A stretch of DNA of 64,000 bases from an uncultured Candidatus Saccharibacteria bacterium (lineage in GTDB: Bacteria; Patescibacteriota; Saccharimonadia; Saccharimonadales; Saccharimonadaceae). The stretch is taken from assembly GCA_948288625.1 (NCBI GenBank), contig CAOHYA010000001.1, forward strand, positions 558,001 to 622,000. Direction: 5' to 3'. Position 1 is the stretch's first letter. Every line of letters starts with the position of its first letter. The translations under genes were made by a program, and so were the position numbers. The notes beneath the pieces were generated by a model that saw only the letters and a list, made by a program, of their open reading frames with translations, was not told the DNA's origin and searched no databases. This document shows positions 34,515 to 42,569 of this stretch, in pieces.

Positions 34515-35050
34515 TAAAAAAACTCCCGTCGGGAGCAAAAGTGGTGGGTCCCCGGACCCCCTCGATTTTTGTCGCGACTACAAGTAGAAGGGACTTGACC
34601 GAGGGGGCCCGAGCGGTGGCAAGGGCGGGCCAGCGTGTTCAATCGGTAACGGACCGATTTTTTTCACAGATTCCCATTTGATGAGTTTCTGGCCGTGTAC
34701 ACACATTACACGTGATCTGTCGTTTGTGACGCCTCTTTCGAGAGTCTGCCTGTATAGCATGCGTACGATCGTCCTGGTAAACGATCCATGCTTACAAGCT
34801 CGGGGTACTTGTGCAACCTTCTCAGCGAAGGCTCCGTGAGGATTTCAGGTAGCGAACCTTTATGCACGAGTAGACATTCCCTTTAGAAGAAGACGCTCGG
34901 CGGTAACCCGGCGAACGATGACTTCTTCGTCGAAGTAAGGGCTTCCTGGTACCATCCAGGTATACCTTTTCCTTTTAACCATACTCTCTTATCCCGGCGT
35001 ACAAACCGGGTAGTGTGAGTATCCGGTTCGTCCTGCGCAAGAACGAGTTA
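34515..35050 (-). ncRNA. Large (about 540 nt) highly structured RNA, family unknown
   Basis: A consensus promoter (35057-35084) and a rho-independent terminator (34522-34541) bound a region with no convincing gene but many helices. Perfect or near-perfect pairings include 34557-34564/34601-34608, 34641-34647/34653-34659, 34694-34699/34707-34712, 34757-34761/34787-34791 around 34767-34772/34781-34786, 34886-34892/34922-34928, and 34981-34986/35017-35022 around 34993-34997/35006-35010. I see none of the conserved RNase P, tmRNA, SRP or 6S elements. ORFs inside (for example 34578-34760) have unnatural composition. The boundaries are predicted, not proven. Confidence 0.7.
34522..34541 (-). terminator. 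Terminator of the structured RNA
   Basis: GCTCCC-GAC-GGGAGT followed by TTTTTTT on the minus strand. Confidence 0.8.
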
Positions 35051-35056
35051 ATACAT

Positions 35057-35084
35057 ATTATACTCTTTTTTATATAATTGTCAA
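35057..35084 (-). promoter_or_regulatory. Strong consensus promoter of the structured RNA
   Basis: TTGACA at 35079-35084, 16-nt spacer, TATAAT at 35057-35062, in an AT-rich context; start expected near 35050. Confidence 0.8.
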
Positions 35085-35100
35085 TAATATTATATAAAAA

Positions 35101-35559
35101 TTAATAATTAAGCCCTGAAACGAAACCCATCCATTCCCCATTATTCACGCATACGAAAGAAAAGACATCTCGCTTCCCAGATACCGACGTCAAGTCTGGT
35201 TGCACACTATTCGGCCATGATACGGCGACTGGCCACGTAACAGCGAACCCAGTACCACCATGCGTAATGCGAACGGTAAAGCTTTTACCTGCCGTCGCCG
35301 CCGGGAAAGTAAAGGTGCAGTTAGCTGAAAGCGTAATATTGTGAATAGTCGCCGTAGTCGTATCAGGTAACGTCACGGCCGAACCAGAGCTCGCCACCGT
35401 ATTGACCGATTCAACCAACCTAGAAGCTGCCGGACCATTTTGCCACTTCGTCGTACCTGAGTTATATTGCAGTTGTTGCGCTTCGGCAACCGAACTTAAT
35501 GCCACATCCGTCGCGCTACTAATACTGCTGCTTCCTCCCGTACCGCCTCCAAAACCCAT
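35101..35559 (-). CDS. Tail-fibre-like protein, MGFGG family, short form
   Basis: 152 residues. The N-terminus MGFGGGTGGSSSISSATDVA is Gly/Ser-rich, followed by LQYNSGTTKWQNG, a repeat also found at 58801-60069 (LRYDSGTAKWTNG) and, in a different form, at 55516-56643 (LSFDGTGLSW). The rest is a beta-sandwich (TATIHNITLSANCTFTFPAA, FSFVCVNNGEWMGFVSG) like C-terminal domains of phage tail fibres. No signal peptide. AAGGAG lies before ATG 35559. Likely a binding protein; how it would leave the cell is unclear. Confidence 0.65.
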   Translation of the reverse strand: MGFGGGTGGSSSISSATDVALSSVAEAQQLQYNSGTTKWQNGPAASRLVESVNTVASSGSAVTLPDTTTATIHNITLSANCTFTFPAATAGKSFTVRITHGGTGFAVTWPVAVSWPNSVQPDLTSVSGKRDVFSFVCVNNGEWMGFVSGLNY

Positions 35560-35608
35560 ACTGCTTCTCCTTATTGGTTTTTAGTATACACGAAATGTAT
35601 TTCATATA

Positions 35609-35640
35609 AAAAATAACGCCCTATGAGAAGAGCGTTATTC
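35609..35640 (-). terminator. Terminator after rplO
   Basis: AATAACGC...GCGTTATT with T-tract ends the rplF-rplR-rpsE-rplO unit before the tail-fibre-like gene. Confidence 0.75.
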
Positions 35641-35657
35641 GAGTGATAAGCTGATTG

Positions 35658-36140
35658 TTACTTATCGGTTGCTTCAGCTTGTTTCGTGCTTTGGCGAAGT
35701 GGCACAGCAGTCTTTTCGAAAGTACCACCGGCTTTTTCGATCGCAGCTACGACACTTGCGCTAGCAGCAGCGACGGTAAGTGTTACCTTTTCTGTCAGTT
35801 CGCCACGAGCGATGATCTTAACAGTATGGAAAGGAGTTGCGATGTACCCTGCCTCAAATAAAGCAAAGTTATCGACCGTCTTTCCACCAAAAGCGTTCAA
35901 GTGATCTAAGTAGACAACCTGTGCCGGCGTACGAAGGCTCTTGAAACCACGAGCTTTAGGCACGGCACGAACTAATGTTCGTTGACCACCTTGGAAAGTA
36001 GCTCCGAGCTTCTTACCAGTACGAGCGCCTTGACCCTTAGTACCACGACCGGCAGTTTTACCTTGCCCCGCAGCGATACCACGGCCTACGCGCTTCTTGT
36101 TTTTAGTCGGAAGCGTATCAAGTTCGTTATATTTAGTCAT
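35658..36140 (-). CDS. rplO: 50S ribosomal protein L15
   Basis: 160 residues. KNKKRVGRGIAAGQGKTAGRGTKGQGARTGKK is the L15 N-terminal pattern (32 residues long, split here as KKRVGRGIAAGQGKT and GRGTKGQGAR). Follows rpsE directly with 1-nt overlap; rpmD (L30), normally between them, is absent. Confidence 0.96.
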   Translation of the reverse strand: MTKYNELDTLPTKNKKRVGRGIAAGQGKTAGRGTKGQGARTGKKLGATFQGGQRTLVRAVPKARGFKSLRTPAQVVYLDHLNAFGGKTVDNFALFEAGYIATPFHTVKIIARGELTEKVTLTVAAASASVVAAIEKAGGTFEKTAVPLRQSTKQAEATDK

Positions 36141-36709
36141 TATTTAGTCTCCTCTGCTGCAACCTTTTCAGCTTTAGCTGGGGCGGCTTTTTTCTTTGGA
36201 GCGTTCAGCCATTCTTCACGAGGTACCAACGTACGCAATGCTTCGACGGTAGCGTAGGCGATGTTTACCTTGTTCGTAGAATTCAAAGATTTAGAAAGCA
36301 AGTTACGAATACCGGTAACACCGATGATCGAACGCACGACACCACCAGCAATAATACCGGTACCTGGAGCTGCTGGTTTCAACAGCACACGTGCACCACT
36401 GAACTTAACTTCGTTTTCGTGTGGAATTGTCTCGTTGACAATTGGGATTACTACGAGATTCTTCTTAGCGATATCAGTTGCTTTTTGTACAGCTGCTTGC
36501 ACATCTGCACCCTTAGCGACGCCAACGCCAACTTTGTTCTTGCGGTCGCCCACGACCACCAAAGCCTTGAATCGGAAACGTCGTCCACCTTTTACCACAC
36601 GTGACACACGGTCGATGTTGATGACAAGCTCTTCGAATTGTTTAGGTTCTTGCGGAGCTTGGTCGCGGCGGTTATTGTTGCCGCGTGAGTTATTTCGTTG
36701 ATCAGCCAT
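36140..36709 (-). CDS. rpsE: 30S ribosomal protein S5
   Basis: 189 residues. FEELVINIDRVSRVVKGGRR, VGVGVAKGADVQAAVQKA and GTGIIAGGVVRSI are S5 signatures. N-terminal Asn/Arg-rich and C-terminal Ala/Lys-rich tails flank the core. Confidence 0.97.
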   Translation of the reverse strand: MADQRNNSRGNNNRRDQAPQEPKQFEELVINIDRVSRVVKGGRRFRFKALVVVGDRKNKVGVGVAKGADVQAAVQKATDIAKKNLVVIPIVNETIPHENEVKFSGARVLLKPAAPGTGIIAGGVVRSIIGVTGIRNLLSKSLNSTNKVNIAYATVEALRTLVPREEWLNAPKKKAAPAKAEKVAAEETK

Positions 36710-36710
36710 A

Positions 36711-37064
36711 TTAGAACTCTAATCCTTCCTTACGAGCAGCATCGGCAAGTGCAGCAAGTCGTTTTGCGTATTGGCGGCCGTTACGGTCGAATACGACTGT
36801 AGTTACTTTAGCCTTTTTCGCTTTTTTACCAATTTCAGCACCGATAACTTCAGCTTGTTCGGCTAAGCTGCCGGTTTGCTTCGTCCCAATGGTCGTAGCG
36901 GCGGCGACAGTGTGTTGTTTCACGTCATCGATTAATTGTGCGCTGACATGCTTGTTGCTGATAGTGACAGTCAAGCGAGGTCGTTCAGTCGTACCTGTTA
37001 CTTTTGCACGCACACGTGCGGCGCGGAGCGTACGGTTGAGTACTTTTTTCTCTAGGCTACTCAT
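36711..37064 (-). CDS. rplR: 50S ribosomal protein L18
   Basis: 117 residues. RPRLTVTISNKHVSAQLIDD and VVFDRNGRQYAKRLAALADAARKEGLEF identify it. Binds 5S rRNA. Confidence 0.96.
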   Translation of the reverse strand: MSSLEKKVLNRTLRAARVRAKVTGTTERPRLTVTISNKHVSAQLIDDVKQHTVAAATTIGTKQTGSLAEQAEVIGAEIGKKAKKAKVTTVVFDRNGRQYAKRLAALADAARKEGLEF

Positions 37065-37066
37065 GA

Positions 37067-37600
37067 TTACTTACCTGCCTTTCCTGCTTTTCGAAGAATC
37101 ACTTCATCAGCATACTTAATTCCCTTGCCCTTATATGGTTCAGGTTTCTTCAGTGAACGAATCTCGGCCGCTGTTTGGCCAACGAGTTGCTTGTCGATGC
37201 CCTTTACAGTAATCTCCATTTTGTTCACTTCAAGCTGCACACCTTCGCGTGCTTTGTACTTGACAGGGTGAGAAAACCCAAGAGCCATCTCGATTTCCTG
37301 TCCGCCACCGCTTACGCGGAAACCGACACCGTTTACTTCAAGTTTCTTTTCGAAACCTTCGGTAACACCTTGTACGGCGTTGTTTAATAATGCGCGTTGC
37401 AAACCATGTTGTGCGCGAGCAATTCGCTCGTCGTCTTTACGGGTTACGATTGCGTTGCCATCCTCTTGGCTAACAGTGACGTCAGAGAGATGCGGTACTA
37501 CGAGCTGGCCTTTTGGACCAACGACAGTAATAGCATCATCAGCGACCGTGATTGTCACGCCTGAGGGAATTTGAATTGGTAGTTTTCCGATTCGACTCAT
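37067..37600 (-). CDS. rplF: 50S ribosomal protein L6
   Basis: 177 residues. SRIGKLPIQIPSGVTI start and the C-terminal EPYKGKGIKYADEVILRKAGK are diagnostic. First gene of the second half of the split spc operon, with its own promoter upstream (TTGCCG-17-TAAGAT near 37715-37743). Confidence 0.97.
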   Translation of the reverse strand: MSRIGKLPIQIPSGVTITVADDAITVVGPKGQLVVPHLSDVTVSQEDGNAIVTRKDDERIARAQHGLQRALLNNAVQGVTEGFEKKLEVNGVGFRVSGGGQEIEMALGFSHPVKYKAREGVQLEVNKMEITVKGIDKQLVGQTAAEIRSLKKPEPYKGKGIKYADEVILRKAGKAGK

Positions 37601-37714
37601 GATGTACTTCCTTGCTTACCACGAGTGAAACATGTTTGTTTCTGTGCTGACACTAACAAGTAGTGAGCGCGAAATCTCCCCGATTTCACTCGCAAAATAT
37701 TATCTAGATAATCT

Positions 37715-37743
37715 TAACACATCTGGGGTAATACGGCAATACG
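37715..37743 (-). promoter_or_regulatory. Promoter of the rplF-rplO unit
   Basis: TTGCCG, 17-nt spacer, TAAGAT on the minus strand; the roughly 110-nt leader has a GAAATC...GATTTC hairpin and an AAACATGTTT palindrome. Confidence 0.6.
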
Positions 37744-37748
37744 TATGT

Positions 37749-37901
37749 TTATTTTTGCTTCGAGTGACTAGAAATAATGTCTTTGATTTCTTTTCGTGAC
37801 GCCGACGCTTTGTCGTGAGACTTTTTCCATTCGCTGGCATTATCAACTGCATTATGACCAAAGAAGACGCGGAGGATCGATTCAAATAATTCTTTTAACA
37901 T
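37749..37901 (-). CDS. Small ORF (50 aa), amphipathic
   Basis: MLKELFESILRVFFGHNAVD then a Lys/Ser-rich tail (KKSHDKASASRKEIKDI). It could be an amphipathic membrane-binding peptide. Starts 33 nt after the esterase stop, inside the split spc operon. A longer in-frame start at 37931 exists. Moderately convincing by composition only. Confidence 0.45.
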   Translation of the reverse strand: MLKELFESILRVFFGHNAVDNASEWKKSHDKASASRKEIKDIISSHSKQK

Positions 37902-37934
37902 AAGATAAATATACCATAGCCAATTATGCACTGA

Positions 37935-38933
37935 CTAATTGGTATAAACTGCTTCTTCAAAGAAGTTCCAAATGTAGCCTGCGGTACTGTCTGTTTGCTG
38001 GAACGTAGTTTGTGGTACCTGTAACCAACCATGCGCTTGGCCGTTCAGTACGACAAATCGCAACAGTGAATTGTCGTCACATTGTTTCCAGTTATACGAT
38101 ACGGCCGATTCGGTAAGTGTTTTTGACGCGTCTGTTTTGCAGTGCCGTTCAATTGCTTGAGTATCGACATATTTTGGTACTTGCGGTAATTTACGAGCCA
38201 CTACGCCGTTGAACGGCGCCTGGTGGTCATCGGTACTATGAATAACCAATAGCGAGGGTGTACGTTGTTCCTGTTTGCAAGTTGAATAGTAGGCCCCGGA
38301 GACACTGGCCACTGCTTTGATTTGACTTCCCAGTGCGCATCCCGCGATCGTAGCGAATGATCCCCCGTTGGACATTCCTACCGCAAATGTACGGGTGCTG
38401 TCAATGCAATAGTGCGACGGCAACAGGCTTAATATATCGCCGACAAACTGTATGTCTCTATCTCCTTCTGTTGAGTAAGGAGCCCCTTGCCATGAAGTGA
38501 ATCCCCTTTTGCCCGGTAATGAATCTGGATAAACCGTAATGGCGGGCAATGTATCAAGATGAGAATAAGCCTCCATACGATCACCGGAGCCTTCGATTCC
38601 GTCGAAGCTAATGATCACGGGATAACGTACGCTCCGATCATAGTCTTTGGGCGTATGCACTTGGTACGTACGCTGAAAACCGGCGCTTTCCATGGTGTAC
38701 TTCGTTATAGTGTCGGCGTGAACGACCGAGCGGGTATCCGAGCAAAGCGTTCGCTCGAAAGAAGCAAGTTGCCGGTTCGTTTGATCGACTTGTTTTTCGA
38801 GAGTATTAATTCGCACCGCTAATGAGCTTGAGTGGAGTAGCAGCAAACTAATTATGCCCAATAAGATAGCTACCGCAGCTAATAACCCATAGAAAAAACG
38901 AGGTGCTTTATTCGGCAAAGACTTGTTAACCAT
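37935..38933 (-). CDS. Membrane-anchored alpha/beta-hydrolase (PHB-depolymerase/feruloyl-esterase-like)
   Basis: 332 residues. One N-terminal helix (FYGLLAAVAILLGIISLLLL), a coiled-coil stalk (INTLEKQVDQTNRQLASFE), then an LpqC-type hydrolase domain: nucleophile elbow GMSNGG near 192, acid in VIHSTDDHQAPF near 232 and His in GQAHGW near 305. It would hydrolyse esters outside the membrane. It is inserted between rpsH and rplF; TGCTATACT lies 7 nt before ATG and the rpsH terminator directly precedes it. Substrate unknown. Confidence 0.82.
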   Translation of the reverse strand: MVNKSLPNKAPRFFYGLLAAVAILLGIISLLLLHSSSLAVRINTLEKQVDQTNRQLASFERTLCSDTRSVVHADTITKYTMESAGFQRTYQVHTPKDYDRSVRYPVIISFDGIEGSGDRMEAYSHLDTLPAITVYPDSLPGKRGFTSWQGAPYSTEGDRDIQFVGDILSLLPSHYCIDSTRTFAVGMSNGGSFATIAGCALGSQIKAVASVSGAYYSTCKQEQRTPSLLVIHSTDDHQAPFNGVVARKLPQVPKYVDTQAIERHCKTDASKTLTESAVSYNWKQCDDNSLLRFVVLNGQAHGWLQVPQTTFQQTDSTAGYIWNFFEEAVYTN

Positions 38934-38953
38934 TCAAATTAGTATAGCAAAAT

Positions 38954-38980
38954 AAAAGAACCTCAAGTCGAGGTTCTTTT
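38954..38980 (-). terminator. Terminator between rpsH and esterase
   Basis: AAAAGAACCTC-GACTT-GAGGTTCTTTT; its T-tract runs into the TGCTATACT box of the esterase gene, the same terminator-promoter fusion seen in the tRNA-Trp array. Confidence 0.8.
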
Positions 38981-38997
38981 ACGAATGTTTCTATGAA

Positions 38998-39399
38998 CTA
39001 GAAGACGCTCAATAGTAATTCGCCACCAAGCTTTTGCTTTTTAGCTTCATCACCAGTCACGACACCCTTAGAGGTACTCACCAATACGACACCACGGCCG
39101 CTCTTTACCTTAGGAATGTCGGCGGCACTTACGTACACGCGGCGTCCAGGCTTAGAAAGACGCTTGATCTCATTGATAGTTGAGTTTTCACCAGGGTTGT
39201 TGATGGTTACGACAAGAATGTCGCGAGGCTTTGCCGCTTCAACCTTAACGCCAGTAACGTAGCCGGCTTTTTTAAGCTCTTTGGCTACGACTACTTTAAT
39301 TTTGCTTGAAGGAACAGTAATTTCGTTCTTACCAACCATAACTGCGTTACGAATACGAGTTAGTAGGTCGGCGATTGGGTCAGTTGATTGTAATGACAT
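38998..39399 (-). CDS. rpsH: 30S ribosomal protein S8
   Basis: 133 residues. DPIADLLTRIRNAVMVGKNE and the C-terminal VSTSKGVVTGDEAKKQKLGGELL are diagnostic. Last gene of the large rplC-to-rpsH unit, followed by a terminator. Confidence 0.97.
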   Translation of the reverse strand: MSLQSTDPIADLLTRIRNAVMVGKNEITVPSSKIKVVVAKELKKAGYVTGVKVEAAKPRDILVVTINNPGENSTINEIKRLSKPGRRVYVSAADIPKVKSGRGVVLVSTSKGVVTGDEAKKQKLGGELLLSVF

Positions 39400-39414
39400 A
39401 TTTCGTTTCCTTTC

Positions 39415-39684
39415 CTACCAACTACTCTTAGTAATACCAGGAATTTCTCCCTTTGATGCTTTTTCACGGAAGTTAATTCGGCTGAGGCCAAAACGGCGCA
39501 TGTAGCCACGTGGACGTCCATGAAGGGCATCACGGTTCTTCCAACGAGTCGGTGAGCTGTTAAGTGGCAGTTTAGCCAACCCTTCAAGATCACCGAGCTC
39601 TTTGAGTTCGGCACGCTTAGCTGCGTATTTCAAAATCATCTTCTTGCGCTTTTCGTCTCGAGCGACTGCAGATACCTTAGCCAT
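39415..39684 (-). CDS. rpsN: 30S ribosomal protein S14, zinc-free form
   Basis: 89 residues, the longer cysteine-free class of S14 (zinc forms are about 61 residues with CxxC pairs). SSPTRWKNRDALHGRPRGYMRRFGLSR-type signature: NRDALHGRPRGYMRRFGLSR and a C-terminal PGITKSSW. In place after rplE. Confidence 0.96.
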   Translation of the reverse strand: MAKVSAVARDEKRKKMILKYAAKRAELKELGDLEGLAKLPLNSSPTRWKNRDALHGRPRGYMRRFGLSRINFREKASKGEIPGITKSSW

Positions 39685-40268
39685 TAGCGAATGCCTCCTT
39701 CTTTTTCAAACGGCATGCCGAATTTCTCAAGCAATGCACGACTCGCTTCTTTACTTCCGCCCTTCACTACAAATGTTATTTGTAGTCCGTGGATGTGTTG
39801 GGTTTCTTCGAATGATAGTTCGGCGAAAATTGATTGGTCGTTGATACCAAGGTTGTAGTTTCCACCTTTATCGAAACCTTTCGCGCCAACACCGTGGAAG
39901 TCGCGAACACGAGGTAATGAAACGTTGATAAGACGATCCATGAATTCGTACATGCGCGTACCACGAAGCGTGACACTAATTCCGACGCGGTTCATACCGG
40001 CACGGATCTTGAAACCAGCGATTGATTTCTTAGCCATACGGTCAACCGGTGATTGACCAGTTACTTTTACGATGGTGTTGCGAACCACTTCGTAGTGGTG
40101 CTTGTCATCTTTGTTTTTACCGATACCCGCGCTGACGATAATTTTTTCAAGCTTTGGTACTTCGTTTACGTTAGAAAGACCGAGTTCGGCTTGAAGTTCC
40201 TTGACGACAGTATCGTTATACAAGGCTTTCAGGCGAGGAGCGGTAACAACAGCTGCTTTGGTAGCCAT
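39684..40268 (-). CDS. rplE: 50S ribosomal protein L5
   Basis: 194 residues. LKALYNDTVVKELQAELG, VTGQSPVDRMAKKSIAGFKI and the C-terminal FVVKGGSKEASRALLEKFGMPF fit L5, a 5S rRNA binder of the central protuberance. 1-nt overlap with rplX. Confidence 0.97.
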   Translation of the reverse strand: MATKAAVVTAPRLKALYNDTVVKELQAELGLSNVNEVPKLEKIIVSAGIGKNKDDKHHYEVVRNTIVKVTGQSPVDRMAKKSIAGFKIRAGMNRVGISVTLRGTRMYEFMDRLINVSLPRVRDFHGVGAKGFDKGGNYNLGINDQSIFAELSFEETQHIHGLQITFVVKGGSKEASRALLEKFGMPFEKEGGIR

Positions 40269-40597
40269 TATTTGATCTCCTTACTATTTGCTTGACGTGC
40301 GACACGTGTCGTGGCGCCATCAGCATTTTTTACATATCCGACACGACTGGTTTTGCCGCTCTTTTCATCAATCACCAACGCAACCTTGTGAAGTGGAGTT
40401 GGGGTGTGAACATCTTTATGGCCACCGCGCGGATTAAGCTGTGACGGCTTAATGTGACGGTGCTTTTGGCCAATGCCTTCAAGAAGAACGGCTTGGTTTT
40501 TGGTATCGACGCCAAGAACCTTGGCGGTCGTACCTTTGTTTGCTCCACTGATGATTTTTACAGTGTCGCCTTTAACGATTCGTTTGATAGCTGGCAT
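40268..40597 (-). CDS. rplX: 50S ribosomal protein L24
   Basis: 109 residues from ATG 40595-40597. The KOW motif KGDTVKIISGANKGTTAKVL begins at residue 9. The longer ORF upstream (to 40783) overlaps rplN and is not used. Confidence 0.96.
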   Translation of the reverse strand: MPAIKRIVKGDTVKIISGANKGTTAKVLGVDTKNQAVLLEGIGQKHRHIKPSQLNPRGGHKDVHTPTPLHKVALVIDEKSGKTSRVGYVKNADGATTRVARQANSKEIK

Positions 40598-40598
40598 A

Positions 40599-40967
40599 TT
40601 ATAGTACCTCCGGAGCAAGGCTAATGATCTTCGCATAGCCGAGGTCACGTAGTTCACGTGGCACTGGGCCGAATACACGAGTACCCTTAGGGGTCTTGTC
40701 GTCGTTAATGATAACCGCAGCATTGTCGTCGAAAGAAATCGTGCTGCCATCTTTTCGCTTGATAGTGTTCTTTGTACGAACAACGACAGCCTTGATAACA
40801 GATTTTTTCTTTACGGTACCAGTCGGGTTAGCGTCTTTTACGGTCGCCACGATTACGTCACCTACGTGAGCGTAACGACGGCCGGTGCCACCAAGAACGC
40901 GGATACAAAGGATTTCCTTTGCGCCACTGTTGTCGGCAACCTTCAGTCGAGATTCTTGCTGTATCAT
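40599..40967 (-). CDS. rplN: 50S ribosomal protein L14
   Basis: 122 residues. MIQQESRLKVADNSGAKEIL and the C-terminal FGPVPRELRDLGYAKIISLAPEVL are typical. 1-nt overlap with rpsQ. Confidence 0.97.
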   Translation of the reverse strand: MIQQESRLKVADNSGAKEILCIRVLGGTGRRYAHVGDVIVATVKDANPTGTVKKKSVIKAVVVRTKNTIKRKDGSTISFDDNAAVIINDDKTPKGTRVFGPVPRELRDLGYAKIISLAPEVL

Positions 40968-41254
40968 TACGCCTTCTCCTCAACTGCTACATCGTCTTTA
41001 AGTTCGATAGAACCGTGAGCACGCTCATCGATACTTACGAGCTTGAAAGATTTGCTTTTTGAAATTGGACGAGTTTCAACGACGGTAACGCGATCACCCT
41101 TGTTCGCTTCGTTGTTTTCGTCATGCGCGGTATATTTACGGCTTACAGTGTACTGCTTTCCGTAAATAGGGTGTGTCTCACGGCTCGTAACCGTGATAGT
41201 GATGGTCTTGTCAGCCTTATCAGAGGTGACAATACCGGTCAGTGACTTTGCCAT
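40967..41254 (-). CDS. rpsQ: 30S ribosomal protein S17
   Basis: 95 residues from ATG 41254. LTGIVTSDKADKTITI and GDRVTVVETRPISKSKSFKLV identify it; the acidic tail DDVAVEEKA is an extension. Confidence 0.96.
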   Translation of the reverse strand: MAKSLTGIVTSDKADKTITITVTSRETHPIYGKQYTVSRKYTAHDENNEANKGDRVTVVETRPISKSKSFKLVSIDERAHGSIELKDDVAVEEKA

Positions 41255-41255
41255 A

Positions 41256-41519
41256 TTATTTTTCCTCCTTTTCGGTAGACAATTCGGCTTCGCGGTGCGC
41301 TGCTGCAATTGCAGTATGCAAACGCGCGATGTTCTTACGTTGTACGGTGAGAACATGTGGGTTTACCAATTCACCCATACGGTGACTTCGGCGAGACTCA
41401 AGGTTCTCTGCAAGTAGGTTCGTAAGGTCGTCGTTCAATTGTTCGACGGTTTTCACTTCAGTTGCCTTGGAAGCCTTAACGGCTTTTGCAGCTGGAGCTG
41501 TAGTTTTCTTATCAGCCAT
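41256..41519 (-). CDS. rpmC: 50S ribosomal protein L29
   Basis: 87 residues, longer than usual because of an Ala/Lys-rich N-terminus of about 22 residues. VEQLNDDLTNLLAENLESRR, VNPHVLTVQRKNIARLHTAI match L29 at the exit tunnel. Order rplP-rpmC-rpsQ is conserved. Confidence 0.92.
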   Translation of the reverse strand: MADKKTTAPAAKAVKASKATEVKTVEQLNDDLTNLLAENLESRRSHRMGELVNPHVLTVQRKNIARLHTAIAAAHREAELSTEKEEK

Positions 41520-41932
41520 TATGCTTGCTCCTTCACGATGAATTTAGTCTTCACGGGAAGCTTGTTAGCAGCTAATCGCATCGCTTCACGAGCAACAGCT
41601 TCGTCAACACCCTTCATTTCGAAGAGCACCGTGCCAGCTTTTACTTTTGCCACGAAGAATTCTGGGTTACCTTTACCGCTACCCATCTTCACGTCTTGCG
41701 GCTTGCGAGTACGTGGAGTGTGAGGGAAGATGCGGATCCAGATTTTACCACCACGCTTAATGTGACGAGTCATCGCTTGACGAGATGCTTCGATTTGACG
41801 TGAAGTGATGTCATTGTTGCTTTGTGATTGGAGACCGTAGTCACCAAAGGCGACGTAGTTACCGCGAGTCGCGTTACCTTCGTTCTTGCCCTTGCGTACT
41901 TTTCGGTACTTAGTTTTCTTAGGTAATAACAT
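41519..41932 (-). CDS. rplP: 50S ribosomal protein L16
   Basis: 137 residues from ATG 41930-41932. MLLPKKTKYRKVRKGKNEG and RIFPHTPRTRKPQDVKMGSG are diagnostic. Overlaps rpmC by 1 nt. Confidence 0.97.
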   Translation of the reverse strand: MLLPKKTKYRKVRKGKNEGNATRGNYVAFGDYGLQSQSNNDITSRQIEASRQAMTRHIKRGGKIWIRIFPHTPRTRKPQDVKMGSGKGNPEFFVAKVKAGTVLFEMKGVDEAVAREAMRLAANKLPVKTKFIVKEQA

Positions 41933-41936
41933 ACTA

Positions 41937-42569
41937 TTAGACCCTTTCGCCCTTGTAAATCCAGACCTTGACACCGACGATACCAGCACCTGGAAGTGCG
42001 GCACGTGCAGTGTGGAAGTCGATATCGGCGCGAAGTGTATGCAGAGGCACTGAGCCTTCGCTTACTTTTTCGCGACGAGCCATTTCAGCGTTGTTCAAAC
42101 GACCAGAAACTTGGATACGAACACCCTTCGCACCGGCAGCCATGGTGTTTTGAGCAGCCATTTTCGTTGCGCGACGGAAGTTTGAACGTCGTTCGAGTTG
42201 GTGAGCGATGTTTTCTGCTACGAGCTTAGCGCTTAAGTCTGGGCGCTTTACTTCTTCGATGTTTACGCGGACTGGAAGGCTGGCGATCTTTTCAAGATCA
42301 GCTTTCAATTCAGTCACACCAGCACCGCCTCGACCAATAACGACACCTGCCTTGGCAGTGTGGATCGTTACCGTCACGAGGTTAGCTGAACGTTCGATTT
42401 CGACACGAGCGATCGTAGGACGACTCTCGAAACGCTTTTCAACAGTTTCACGAATCTTAATGTCTTCGACCAATAGGCGTGAGAAATCTTTTTTTGATGC
42501 GAACCAGCGTGAGTCCCAGTTCTTGTGGATCTGGAGGCGGAAACTGATCGGATTAACTTTCTGTCCCAT
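41937..42569 (-). CDS. rpsC: 30S ribosomal protein S3
   Basis: 210 residues. MGQKVNPISFRLQIHKNWDS, KH domain GVVIGRGGAGVTELKADLEK, and GVKVWIYKGE near the end. Forms part of the mRNA entry helicase site. Confidence 0.97.
   Translation of the reverse strand: MGQKVNPISFRLQIHKNWDSRWFASKKDFSRLLVEDIKIRETVEKRFESRPTIARVEIERSANLVTVTIHTAKAGVVIGRGGAGVTELKADLEKIASLPVRVNIEEVKRPDLSAKLVAENIAHQLERRSNFRRATKMAAQNTMAAGAKGVRIQVSGRLNNAEMARREKVSEGSVPLHTLRADIDFHTARAALPGAGIVGVKVWIYKGERV

Noticed and set aside
34578..34760. 60-codon ORF inside the structured RNA
   Set aside because: Pro-rich nonsense-like tail, no Shine-Dalgarno, and it overlaps several perfect helices; two in-frame stops separate it from an upstream 40-codon frame.
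34515..35050. RNase P RNA or tmRNA
   Set aside because: No GAAAGUCC/ACAGAA core of RNase P and no tRNA-like ends or tag reading frame of tmRNA could be found.
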